A stretch of DNA of 64,000 nt from Hymenobacter psoromatis (GTDB taxonomy: Bacteria > Bacteroidota > Bacteroidia > Cytophagales > Hymenobacteraceae): assembly GCF_020012125.1 (NCBI RefSeq), contig NZ_JAIFAG010000004.1, forward strand, positions 1-64,000, given 5' to 3'. The notes beneath the pieces were generated by a model, which worked only from the letters and a program-made list of their open reading frames with translations, made no database searches and was not told the DNA's origin. Made by a program: the position numbers and the translations under genes. Below are positions 15,460 to 23,266 of the stretch, piece by piece. Within the stretch, counting starts at the first letter, position 1; each line of letters opens with the position of its first letter.

Positions 15460-17312
15460 ATACTCCCTTGAAATCTCACTCGCCGCCGCAGCCGGGCGTT
15501 GGCTTGGTAGTGGTGGGCCAAAAGTCAAAACCTATTAATAAACCGCTAATGGATATGACAGCGGCGGTCTACTTTGATGGCACCGGAAATAACCGTACCA
15601 ACGTTACCTATCGCATTCATGCGCAGCATAAAGAATATAATGCTCAGTCAGTTATCGTTAATGGCCACACGATGCCCTTCACCGACAGCTATGGACGCGG
15701 CTACTCTAACATTGCCATCCTGGAGTATATGTCCGTGGTGGCTCCCAATCACGTGTCCATATACATCGGCGGGGCCGGCGCGCCATCCGGGGCTTACCCG
15801 GACCAACTGGGTAATGCCTTTGGGGTAGGTCCCACGGGCGTGCCCAATGCCGTTACCCGCGCCATCGGTGAAGTAACAAAAGCCATTAACAAAAAGCTGA
15901 AAGCCAAAGGAGCTCAGTTGGGTAAGCTCCGCGTAGACGTTTTTGGGTTTAGTCGCGGGGCGGCGGCAGCCAGGCACTTCGTTGCCCGGCGCACAGGGCA
16001 GCATTTTAACTTCTTCGGTCCCTATAATGACCTGATTTCCAGCCTACAAGTGAGGCCAACGGCGATTACCATTAATTTTGTAGGCCTCTACGATACCGTT
16101 TCCTCCTACGGGGGAGAGAACACGGGCCGCAAAGGGGCTACTTTAGCTTATGAGGCAGTGATTAGCACTTCAAAAGCCACGCGAGTTGTCGTTGATACAG
16201 TAGGACTCGGACCTCTTTTAGATGAAAAAATAAAGCCCGTTGCTCCCAAAATTAAATCTACTCTCGAACCATACACTGCCCACGGCACGACGGAGGAAGC
16301 AGTGAAGCTAACGACCGAGCTGGCTGCTCAAGCTGCTCCGGTGCAAATGGCAGGTGACCACCCATTTGGCAATAATGTAGAGCTATTACACCTAGCTATT
16401 GGGGGAGACGCCACTTACGTAGTGCAACTGGCTGCCGGGGACGAGTACCGCAAGCTCTTCCCCCGTACTACAATTGATAGCTCGGTCAATGCCGGCAAAG
16501 GTTTTGAGTGCGTAGTGCCAGGCTCTCACGGCGACGTGGGGGGCGGCTATAACCCTCGTATGACGGAAGTATACACGGCCTACACAATGACTGAACGGAA
16601 CCGTCTTATCAATGAAGGATGGTTTAAGTCGCAAGAACTGACTACCCTGAAAGAAGACCAGTGGCATTTTAGAAATCCATTTTCAATATACACTGGCATT
16701 ATTCAAAAAGACCTTGGGTCGATGCTCACGCATAAAACGGAAGTGTTGAGATATATGGGTACGCGACAGCTCGTCCCTGATTATCAGTTCGTAACGCTCG
16801 GCTTGATGCTAGACCTAGCAAGCAAGCACGGCGTTGAATTTGCGCGTCTTCGTCAACGCAATCTTCGCTGGCAGGTGCCGCTCAAGCTTAAGCCTCTTTA
16901 TCATAAGATGCACGCCTATGTAATGGGCCGCTTGCATACCTCTGGGCCGAACGTTTTTAATTTAGTAGGAGGAATATTTCAGGGGGTACGGGTACGTCAT
17001 CAATACTTGCACCTTTCGTCTGTCATGGCGGGGAAGGGCAGCTTTCCCAATAAGCTTCAAGGACTTGTTCTCGGAGCCCGAGAAGTCAATGGGGTGCCGA
17101 CGAGACAGATTATTCGGGATGATGCACCAGGTCATTATCTGCCCGCCCACTACAAACAACAGGACTACCTCGTGCCGCCAGTCGTCCCACCCTCTCCTAA
17201 AACTACCACCCCTTCCCCCCCACCTATTCCTTATGAACCAAGATATCCTCGACCAGGCCATGATGCACTCGGGCGGCCTGTGAATAGCTACGGACAGCCT
17301 TTGGAAGAATAA
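15456..17312 (+). CDS. DUF2235-type alpha/beta-hydrolase, probable lipase effector
   Basis: 618 residues. N-terminal AAVYFDGTGNNRTN (36-49) and DVFGFSRGAAAARHFV (161-176, nucleophile Ser166 in GFSRG) are hallmark motifs of the DUF2235 family, which includes Tle1-type T6SS phospholipase effectors. VGLYDTVSSYG holds a likely catalytic Asp and PGSHGDVGGGYN the catalytic His. The C-terminal ~150 residues are unrelated to the hydrolase and end in a Pro-rich tail. There is no signal peptide, as expected for cargo of a contractile system. The 4-bp overlap with the PAAR-like gene and the candidate immunity gene downstream support a toxin role; substrate unknown. Confidence 0.85.
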   Translation: MNTPLKSHSPPQPGVGLVVVGQKSKPINKPLMDMTAAVYFDGTGNNRTNVTYRIHAQHKEYNAQSVIVNGHTMPFTDSYGRGYSNIAILEYMSVVAPNHVSIYIGGAGAPSGAYPDQLGNAFGVGPTGVPNAVTRAIGEVTKAINKKLKAKGAQLGKLRVDVFGFSRGAAAARHFVARRTGQHFNFFGPYNDLISSLQVRPTAITINFVGLYDTVSSYGGENTGRKGATLAYEAVISTSKATRVVVDTVGLGPLLDEKIKPVAPKIKSTLEPYTAHGTTEEAVKLTTELAAQAAPVQMAGDHPFGNNVELLHLAIGGDATYVVQLAAGDEYRKLFPRTTIDSSVNAGKGFECVVPGSHGDVGGGYNPRMTEVYTAYTMTERNRLINEGWFKSQELTTLKEDQWHFRNPFSIYTGIIQKDLGSMLTHKTEVLRYMGTRQLVPDYQFVTLGLMLDLASKHGVEFARLRQRNLRWQVPLKLKPLYHKMHAYVMGRLHTSGPNVFNLVGGIFQGVRVRHQYLHLSSVMAGKGSFPNKLQGLVLGAREVNGVPTRQIIRDDAPGHYLPAHYKQQDYLVPPVVPPSPKTTTPSPPPIPYEPRYPRPGHDALGRPVNSYGQPLEE

Positions 17313-17418
17313 GCAGTTGACGCAGGGTAAAATCTTGGTTTCACACGCTGATGCTCATAGTTCAGCTCGCACCGATATCCATGCATTTTTCTAAATGTAA
17401 ATTAATTATTTAACTTAT

Positions 17419-18396
17419 ATGCAGCCGCTCTCCTCCCCCGAATTTAAACTTTCGGCGGCGCCCTGCGCCGCCGCGGGCTACCCGATGGAAATTCACGCGG
17501 GGGTATTTCGCGGTCCGGGGAACAAAGCGTTTCCAGTGCCCTCAGGCCACTATCTGACCGGCGACTGGGGGGATTCGGCGATTCACTGGGCGCTGAGCGA
17601 CGAGTTGCAGCCTGCACCGGAGACCCTGGACCTGCTTTATTTCTCTTACGCGGAGGACCGGTTTTACGAGGGTCAGTTCTGGCTACCTCATGCGCAGCTG
17701 CAAGCGTGGCTGCAAGCGGGCTACTGGGACACCGACGAAAACGGGCACGCCACCTACGACGAGTTGGTCGTGTGCGTGCTACCCAAGGGGGCTGTGGTGC
17801 TGTGGCTGGCGGGCGTGGGCCAGCAGGTGCTGGTGGGGCGATATCAGGCCGGGCAGGCGATGGTGGACTTCCGCCAGCTCTACGGCGAGGCCGACCGGCT
17901 GCTGATGCTCCAGGAGACGCGGGCCGAGCTGTTACCCGCCGTGCGGCAGCAGCTGGCGGCAGGTACCCTCAGTGCCCGGCCCTGGGATGACTACCTGGTG
18001 CGGTATCCGTGGCAGCTAACTTTCAATCAGCCGCTTACCCTTAGGAATTATACCATCACTTATCTCAGCGGCGAAAGCACGGCCTACCCGCTCACCCGCG
18101 ATTTGGTCCTCTACTGCCAGGTTCTACTCGGTCCCGAGGCTAAGCCTATGCCGCTCCGCTGGGTGCTGCACGTGACGGATGAGGCCCAGCACCTCTACTT
18201 GCTGCGGGTGGACCCCTTCGACGAGGCCGAAATGATGGCTGCTTTTCGGGCCCTGCAGCAGACCAGCCCCACCAGCCCGCCAACCCTGGAGGTCGAAACG
18301 GATAAGTACCTGAAGAAAGCTGCGCTGGTGCTGCACCACGGAGGCCGGCGCATCCCGCTGACTAAGAGCCGGGTTGAGATTCTGGATGGGGATTAA
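17419..18396 (+). CDS. DUF2931-like protein, candidate immunity protein
   Basis: 325 residues. The N-terminal half has a DUF2931-like pattern (GYPMEIHAGVF, HYLTGDWGDSAIHW, TLDLLYFSYAEDRFYEGQFW, LP). No lipobox or signal peptide is visible. DUF2931 proteins are frequently found beside type VI effectors in Bacteroidetes and are suspected immunity proteins, so a role in neutralising the adjacent lipase is a reasonable inference. It lies 106 bp after the lipase with an AT-rich spacer that could hold its own promoter. Confidence 0.65.
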   Translation: MQPLSSPEFKLSAAPCAAAGYPMEIHAGVFRGPGNKAFPVPSGHYLTGDWGDSAIHWALSDELQPAPETLDLLYFSYAEDRFYEGQFWLPHAQLQAWLQAGYWDTDENGHATYDELVVCVLPKGAVVLWLAGVGQQVLVGRYQAGQAMVDFRQLYGEADRLLMLQETRAELLPAVRQQLAAGTLSARPWDDYLVRYPWQLTFNQPLTLRNYTITYLSGESTAYPLTRDLVLYCQVLLGPEAKPMPLRWVLHVTDEAQHLYLLRVDPFDEAEMMAAFRALQQTSPTSPPTLEVETDKYLKKAALVLHHGGRRIPLTKSRVEILDGD

Positions 18397-18446
18397 GTGG
18401 CAAGGACTACCCGCTCACCAACTCGCCGCGCGCCCGGCGGCAGCCT

Positions 18447-18477
18447 CGCTGCCCCGCCCCTCGGGGGCGGGGCAGCG
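18447..18477 (+). terminator. Perfect 14-bp GC-rich hairpin after the effector operon
   Basis: CGCTGCCCCGCCCC (18447-18460) pairs exactly with 18464-18477 across a TCG loop. It lies 50 bp after the DUF2931-like gene, so a terminator or mRNA 3'-end stabiliser is likely, although no U-tract follows. The rest of 18478-18741 holds no gene I recognise. Confidence 0.5.
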
Positions 18478-18741
18478 ACCAAACTGGCGGCCTTACATTT
18501 GTCCCGGCCCTCGACCAACCGCCAACCACTCGCCGCCAGCCCACGCTTGGTGAGGTCTGACCTCCTTCTGAGGTCCTCCCATTTACTGGACCGGTCGAAA
18601 GTAGATAGAAGTATGGGTTGACCTCCTCCCACTAAACTAGGCCAATCACTACCAATCTGTACAGGTTCAGGATAAGTTATGATAACCTTTACTTATGACA
18701 CCAGTCTAGTAATAGCCCTGATTGAAAGCTTGATACAACTG

Positions 18742-19623
18742 TTACACCTCCCTTTCGGCTAAGAACTGCCACAGGTGGTGCAAGACCGCAGCGGCTTCCT
18801 CCTCCTGCGGAACATGGCCGCAAGTAGGCAATTCGACGACCGTCGCGTGGCGAAAAGCTTGGGCAAATCGCCGCAAATACGTAGGCCCACAGAACTTGTC
18901 ACGCATCCCCCACAGCAGCAACACCGGGCGGTCCCGCAACTGGGGGAGCTGCTGCCCAAGCGCGCCGAACCAGGGTTGCTCGTGGAGCAGGGCCTGCGCG
19001 AAGCCCACCATCCCGTTCCGCTCTTTTGCTCGTCTGAACGGCGCGATGTACTGCCGCCGCACGGCGGGGGACAGCGGACGGGCTCCAAACGAGGCCGGCA
19101 GTAAAAAGCGGGGCGAGAAGTTCAGCCACCGGTACAGCCACGGCAAGAGTGGGCTGGCCAGCACCGGGCGCAGCTTGGCAAAGGCCGGTTCTGCCGATGT
19201 ATCCCACAGCCAGGAGTTGAGAATAACTAAGCGGCGTACGTTATCGGCGTGCTGCACGGCGTAGGCCAGCCCAATCGGCCCGCCGAAATCATGCACAATA
19301 AGCGTCAGCGCCCGCAAGTCTAGGTGCGCAATCAGGTGTTCGAGGTTGCGGGCGTGCTGTTGCGGCCGGTAGTCGTAGTGTTCGGGCTTGTCGGAGAGCC
19401 CAAAGCCCACGTGGTCCACGGCCACGCAGCGAAAGGCCCTAGAGAGTCCTTGGATTTGCCGCCGAAAGTCAAACGAACATGAGGGGGTGCCGTGCACAAA
19501 CAGCAGCACCGGGCCTTGCCTCTCGTCGACGTAGTGCAGATGGGACCCGTCCAATAGCAACAGATAATGCGGGGCGAAGGGATACGCTTGGGTATCCAGC
19601 CAGGGGAAGTCAGCAGCGGGCAT
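18742..19623 (-). CDS. Haloalkane-dehalogenase-like alpha/beta-hydrolase
   Basis: 293 residues with a complete alpha/beta-hydrolase core: oxyanion HGTP (44-47), nucleophile Asp112 in IVHDFGGPIG, acid candidate Asp242 in GMRDKF and catalytic His270 in CGHVPQEE. An Asp nucleophile places it with haloalkane dehalogenases and epoxide hydrolases rather than serine esterases. The residue after the nucleophile is Phe where classic dehalogenases have Trp, so halide use is uncertain. It lies 76 bp after the broken Crp/Fnr gene on the same strand and may have been controlled by it. Confidence 0.85.
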   Translation of the reverse strand: MPAADFPWLDTQAYPFAPHYLLLLDGSHLHYVDERQGPVLLFVHGTPSCSFDFRRQIQGLSRAFRCVAVDHVGFGLSDKPEHYDYRPQQHARNLEHLIAHLDLRALTLIVHDFGGPIGLAYAVQHADNVRRLVILNSWLWDTSAEPAFAKLRPVLASPLLPWLYRWLNFSPRFLLPASFGARPLSPAVRRQYIAPFRRAKERNGMVGFAQALLHEQPWFGALGQQLPQLRDRPVLLLWGMRDKFCGPTYLRRFAQAFRHATVVELPTCGHVPQEEEAAAVLHHLWQFLAEREV

Positions 19624-20264
19624 CAGGCAGCGGGGTTAGGGGAATGCTGCCGCAAAAGTGAAGGGGAATGCTTTGCCCAAAGTTGGTCTATACCAACCTT
19701 TACCATGCCCCGGCGTTGTAAAGCTTGCTGAAATTGGTGGGGCTGATGTGCAGGTAGCTCGCCAGGTATTTGTGGGGCACGAGTTGGAGTAAGTGCGGGC
19801 TGCGCTGAGCGAAGACCCGCAGCCGTTCGGCAATGGGTAGGGTACGGAGCTCCAAATGGCGGGTGATGGTGCCGGCCAACAGGTGTTCCGTCATTTTGCG
19901 AAAGGCCCGCTCCAGGGCTTGGTGCTCGTCCAGCAAGGCCATTACCTCAGCGTAGGGAACGGCGAGGAAGCGGCTGTCGGTGAGCGCCTGCAAGTGATAG
20001 GCCTTCTTATAGCAGCGAGAGGGTAAAATTACTGTAAGCTATTTCGAGCCAGGACCAGAAAGCCGTAACTTATTGACCCTGTAGGTTTTGCAACCTATTT
20101 AACCAATTAGTCCGGCAAAAAGGGTTCAGAAAAACAGTCCAAAAAGGGACAGCCAGTTGAGTTATTGAACCTGACTTTTTGGACTGTGCAAAATTGACAT
20201 CTTCTTAAAAACCAAGTACATGTTATATCTGATATGTTCTTAACGTAAGTTTGAGGTGGTCCAG

Positions 20265-21164
20265 TTACGCTGGACAGTTTAGGGCACTAAATTGAAGAAG
20301 CTGTTGGTGAGTGTGATACGGCATCTGGTAGTCGATGCTGGAGTGTAGGCGTTCGTGATTGTAGTAGTCAAAATACTCGGCAACGCTGGCTTGGGCGTCG
20401 GCCAAGTCGGCAAAAACGGGTCGCTCGCGGACTTCGAGCACTTCGGTTTTGAGGCGCGACCAGAGGCTTTCGGCCTGGGCATTATCGTAGCAGTCGCCCC
20501 GGCGGCTCTGCGAGCGCAGCGCCTCGTGGTTGTGGAGCAGCTGTCGGTAGGCGTTGCCACAGTACTGCCCGCCCCGGTCGGAGTGGACTACGAGGTCCGG
20601 CGTGGGCGGCTGCGCCCAGAAAGCCCGTTGTAAGGCGCTAGTCACCAACTCTTCAGGCATGGTGGCCATTACCTGCCAGCCGACTACCTGCTTGCTGGCC
20701 ATGTCTTGAAAAGCGCACAGGTAGGCCCAGTCGCCGTTAGCCAGCGGTAGATGGGTAATATCGCTGACCCAGACCCGGTTAGCCTGGGTAGGCTTGGGCT
20801 GGTCGAGCAGCCGGTTCGGCGCGCAGCGCAGCCCGTGGGTCGAGTCGGTGGTGCGCGGGGTAAAAGCCTTGGGTTGCAGCGCGTGCAGACCTCGGCGGCG
20901 CATGGCTGTGCGGAGCCGCTGCCGACCGACGCGGTAGCCCTGGCGGCGCAGTTCGGCGCGGAGCCGACGCGTACCATAGCAGCGTTTATGGACCCCAAAT
21001 ACCTTGACTAGTGCGGTTTCCCAAGCTGGCTCTGGCTTAGCTACTGCTTGCTGTTGAAGCTGTTGCCAAGCATAGTAGCCGCTGGCAGGTACCTGCACCA
21101 ACTCGCAGAGCAGGCGCACGGGGTAGTGGTCCCGCTGCGCCTCGATAAAGCGGTAACGACTCAT
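20265..21164 (-). CDS. IS3-family transposase OrfB
   Basis: 299 residues with an HTH_21-like N-terminus (YPVRLLCELVQVPASGYYAW) and an rve integrase core: DITHLP (first Asp of the DDE triad), VVHSDRGGQY (second Asp) and DNAQAESLWSRLKTE (Glu). Its ATG overlaps the OrfA stop by 4 bp. The OrfAB fusion made by -1 frameshifting at the A7 run in OrfA is expected to be the active transposase, as in other IS3 elements. Confidence 0.95.
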   Translation of the reverse strand: MSRYRFIEAQRDHYPVRLLCELVQVPASGYYAWQQLQQQAVAKPEPAWETALVKVFGVHKRCYGTRRLRAELRRQGYRVGRQRLRTAMRRRGLHALQPKAFTPRTTDSTHGLRCAPNRLLDQPKPTQANRVWVSDITHLPLANGDWAYLCAFQDMASKQVVGWQVMATMPEELVTSALQRAFWAQPPTPDLVVHSDRGGQYCGNAYRQLLHNHEALRSQSRRGDCYDNAQAESLWSRLKTEVLEVRERPVFADLADAQASVAEYFDYYNHERLHSSIDYQMPYHTHQQLLQFSALNCPA

Positions 21165-21469
21165 TGGTCCGGTGTCTGTGAGAAGATGGCAATGGCTTTT
21201 TTTAAAATATCTAGCTCCTGGGCCTGCCGCCGATTAGCCGCGCGTAGTTGGCGCAACTCGGCGGCCGTGGCGGGGTCAAGTTCTGCGCCTCGGGCGGCCG
21301 CCACGGGGGTAAGCGCTTCTTTCTGCCACTTATAAATTCGTTTGGGGTCGATGTTGAGGGCGCGCGCCGCGGCCTGGGTCGAGCGGCTTTCACTAGCCAG
21401 GCGTAATGCTTCGGCCCGGAAGGCGGCATCATAGCGCCGGCGTTTGGCAGGTGGAGGGCTGTCTTTCAT
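21161..21469 (-). CDS. IS3-family OrfA (helix-turn-helix protein)
   Basis: 102 residues with an HTH_Tnp_1 domain (YDAAFRAEALRLASESRSTQ, then ALNIDPKRIYKWQKE) and a leucine-zipper-like C-terminus (LRQLRAANRRQAQELDILKK). Near its end seven A residues on the minus strand (T7 at 21197-21203 on the plus strand) form a slippery A_AAA_AAA site for -1 frameshifting into OrfB. Confidence 0.95.
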   Translation of the reverse strand: MKDSPPPAKRRRYDAAFRAEALRLASESRSTQAAARALNIDPKRIYKWQKEALTPVAAARGAELDPATAAELRQLRAANRRQAQELDILKKAIAIFSQTPDQ

Positions 21470-21959
21470 GACATTCGAAAGTTAAGACCCTATTCTGTCC
21501 AGATTTACCCGACCACCTCAGTTTAACCCCTTTCTACTATAAGAAGGCCTGATAGCGGGAAGGCGCTTGCAGACAAAAGGATTCGGGAATGCCACTCAGC
21601 GAGGGCGGATAGGTAAAGGCGATCACGTGCGGGGTGCCCTCGTAATCCAAGTAAGACATTTGGACCCCCGCTTCCACCAGGAGCAAGTCGCGCTGTACCT
21701 GGCCTTCCCGCGTAATCAACTCCCCCCGAGCAACCACTTTCTCACGCCCGGCTCGCACTAATTTCGCCATCACCTCGCGCGAGACCGGGCTAACCGCATT
21801 GAAGAAGGCAAAGTAGTCAATAGGCATGCGATGGGAAGGAGCCGGCACGGGAGCAGAGCAGCGGTGGCCGAGGACGAGTAAGCACACCAAGCGGTTGGCT
21901 AACTAGACAAAACTACGGTTCCTATTTCAGTATACCAGTTGTTATCCTAATGCTCTCCC

Positions 21960-22169
21960 GTGACTTTTCTGCCGACCGTCCCGTTGAGTTTCGGGCTGCG
22001 CTGCACGCCGCCGCTGGGCCGTGAGGAGGCGAAGATGTGCCAACTGCTCGACGCCTTGCGGCATATTAAACGCCTGCCCGCCATCTCGCCGCTAAAGGAT
22101 TTGCTGCACCGGCGCAAACCTGATTACCATTACTACAGCAGCACTGGGGCTGCGGTAGGGTTTTGTTAA
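21960..22169 (+). CDS. Doubtful small ORF
   Basis: 69 codons from a GTG start. The translation (KMCQLLDALRHIKRL, DLLHRRKPDYHYYSS) resembles nothing I recognise and could be the relic of a longer gene. Included because it is the only frame in the 490-bp gap between the Crp/Fnr fragment and AbiEi. Confidence 0.2.
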   Translation: MTFLPTVPLSFGLRCTPPLGREEAKMCQLLDALRHIKRLPAISPLKDLLHRRKPDYHYYSSTGAAVGFC

Positions 22170-22216
22170 AAGACACTAAACCAAGGCTTACAGAGCATAT
22201 AATCTGTTCAACTCTC

Positions 22217-22246
22217 ACCTTAGCAGGTACTAGTACCTGCTAAGGT
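22217..22246. promoter_or_regulatory. Perfect 30-bp palindrome upstream of AbiEi
   Basis: ACCTTAGCAGGTACT and its exact complement meet with no spacer. It shares the core GGTACTAGTA with a second palindrome at 22337-22364. The two flank the promoter of the AbiEi-type gene, the layout expected for the negative autoregulation known for AbiEi antitoxins, which bind inverted repeats at their own promoter. Confidence 0.65.
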
Positions 22247-22300
22247 ACGAAACAAATGTGGACTTGTTGTGATAAAAACTCTTCTTTATTGCGTTCAGGC

Positions 22301-22331
22301 TTGACTTATTCAGAAATAGCCTGTAACTTTG
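22301..22331 (+). promoter_or_regulatory. Promoter of the AbiEi-type gene
   Basis: TTGAC at 22301-22305 and TAACTTTG at 22324-22331 (an exact TAnnTTTG box) are 18 bp apart, a fair Bacteroidetes sigma-factor promoter. Transcription would begin inside or just before the second palindrome. Confidence 0.6.
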
Positions 22332-22336
22332 CCTGA

Positions 22337-22364
22337 GTGCCTAAGGTACTAGTATCTTAGGCAC
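22337..22364. promoter_or_regulatory. Near-perfect 28-bp palindrome over the AbiEi transcription start
   Basis: GTGCCTAAGGTACT pairs with AGTATCTTAGGCAC with one mismatched pair. It lies between the TAnnTTTG box and the ATG at 22382, so binding here would block transcription. Confidence 0.62.
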
Positions 22365-22381
22365 AGCGAACGGTTTTCAAA

Positions 22382-23266
22382 ATGGCCAATAAGACGCGCT
22401 TTCAAATTGCGAAGAAGGATATCATCGCCTTTTTCAGCCAGCGGGAACAGCGAGTATACCGAGAACGGGAGTTAGAGCAACTGCTCGCCCAGCAACGAGA
22501 GGGCTGGCGCTTAGCTGCGGGCACTCGAGTGCGGGATTTTCTCGACCTGATGCTGGATTCCACGCAATTGCGGACGGTAACAATCCAGGCCGGTAGTCAG
22601 CCCAGAACCTATTACACTTGGGGCGAAGTGACCGCCTTCGAGTTGGGCAGTCACCTGGTACCTCGCGCCTACCTCTCGCACTATACCGCGCTTTATCTAC
22701 ACGGACTAACCGAACAGATTCCCAAGCAGATTTTTGTTAATCAGGAGCAGAGTGCCCGGCAGCCGGTTTCGCTACCTATCCTAACCCAGGCCGAGTTGAC
22801 GGAGGCTTACGCCCGTCCCGCGAAGCTTACGTCCCCCAGCGCGTACCACGGGGACTATGCTTTTGTGCAGTTGCATGGCAAATTCACGGGGCAACTCGGC
22901 GTGGTAACGCAGGACCACTTCGCGGCGGGCCGGGTAGCCCTAACCGGGCTGGAGCGGACGCTACTGGACGTGACGGTGCGGCCCGAATATGCCGGGGGCA
23001 TCTACCAAGTACAGGAGGCCTATCGACTGGCCGCGGGCCGCGTTTCCATTAACCGCCTACTCGGGCTACTTACCAAGCTCAACTACCGGTACCCGTATCA
23101 CCAAGCGGTGGGACTCTACCTGGAGCGGGCAGGGACCTACAAAGCCTCGCAGCTGCAGCTTGTGCGCAAGTTTCAGCCCGCAACCCTGGACTTCTACCTG
23201 GCGCACGAACTAGTCAATCCGGCTTACGATGCCCAGTGGCAGATATATTATCCGGCGCATTTTTAA
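22382..23266 (+). CDS. abiEi: AbiEi-like antitoxin (type IV toxin-antitoxin)
   Basis: 294 residues. An N-terminal winged-helix region (IAKKDIIAFFSQREQRVYRE, RELEQLLAQQREGWRL) is followed by the AbiEi middle/C-terminal pattern (AYLSHYTALYLHGLTEQIPK and LERTLLDVTVRPEYAGG). AbiEi represses its own operon and counters the AbiEii nucleotidyltransferase. Here the partner gene is convergent and overlaps by 4 bp at the 3' ends instead of lying downstream. The palindromic operators upstream agree with autoregulation. Start ATG 22382 is well placed after the promoter. Confidence 0.82.
   Translation: MANKTRFQIAKKDIIAFFSQREQRVYRERELEQLLAQQREGWRLAAGTRVRDFLDLMLDSTQLRTVTIQAGSQPRTYYTWGEVTAFELGSHLVPRAYLSHYTALYLHGLTEQIPKQIFVNQEQSARQPVSLPILTQAELTEAYARPAKLTSPSAYHGDYAFVQLHGKFTGQLGVVTQDHFAAGRVALTGLERTLLDVTVRPEYAGGIYQVQEAYRLAAGRVSINRLLGLLTKLNYRYPYHQAVGLYLERAGTYKASQLQLVRKFQPATLDFYLAHELVNPAYDAQWQIYYPAHF

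Larger units (their letters stand above)
20252..21520 (-). mobile_element. IS3-family insertion sequence, copy 1 (1269 bp, intact)
   Basis: The ends TGAGGTGGTC (20252) and its complement GACCACCTCA (ending 21520) define a 1269-bp element flanked by a 3-bp duplication GTT (20249-20251 and 21521-21523). It encodes OrfA and OrfB on the minus strand and appears identical to the copy at 41080-42348. It is nested in a MITE that itself split a Crp/Fnr gene. Confidence 0.95.
20000..21549. mobile_element. MITE (about 278 bp) carrying a nested IS3 copy
   Basis: The ends GGCCTTCTTATAGCAG (20000-20015) and CTACTATAAGAAGGCC (21534-21549) are inverted repeats with one mismatch and are flanked by the direct repeat TGATA (19995-19999 and 21550-21554). 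Without the 1269-bp IS3 and its 3-bp duplication the element is 278 bp and non-coding. It contains an internal 13-bp inverted repeat (ACAGTCCAAAAAG at 20134-20146 and its complement at 20174-20186). Confidence 0.82.
19700..21827 (-). pseudogene. Crp/Fnr-family regulator gene split by nested mobile elements
   Basis: The N-terminal cNMP-binding part (MPIDYFAFFNAVSPV to ESFCLQAPSRY; ATG at 21827) and the C-terminal part (HLQALTDSRFLAVPY to HKYLASYLHISPTNFSKLYN, ending at 19700) lie on either side of a 1550-bp insertion (20000-21549). Deleting the insertion and one copy of the 5-bp duplication TGATA restores an uninterrupted reading frame ...APSRYHLQALTDSR..., the normal family sequence. The intact gene would have encoded a Crp/Fnr protein of typical length. 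As it stands, translation ends a few codons into the inserted element. Confidence 0.88.

Noticed and set aside
18397..18621. A 74-codon plus-strand ORF after the effector operon
   Set aside because: It runs through the GC-rich hairpin and has Arg/Pro/Ser low-complexity translation with no recognisable start or family.
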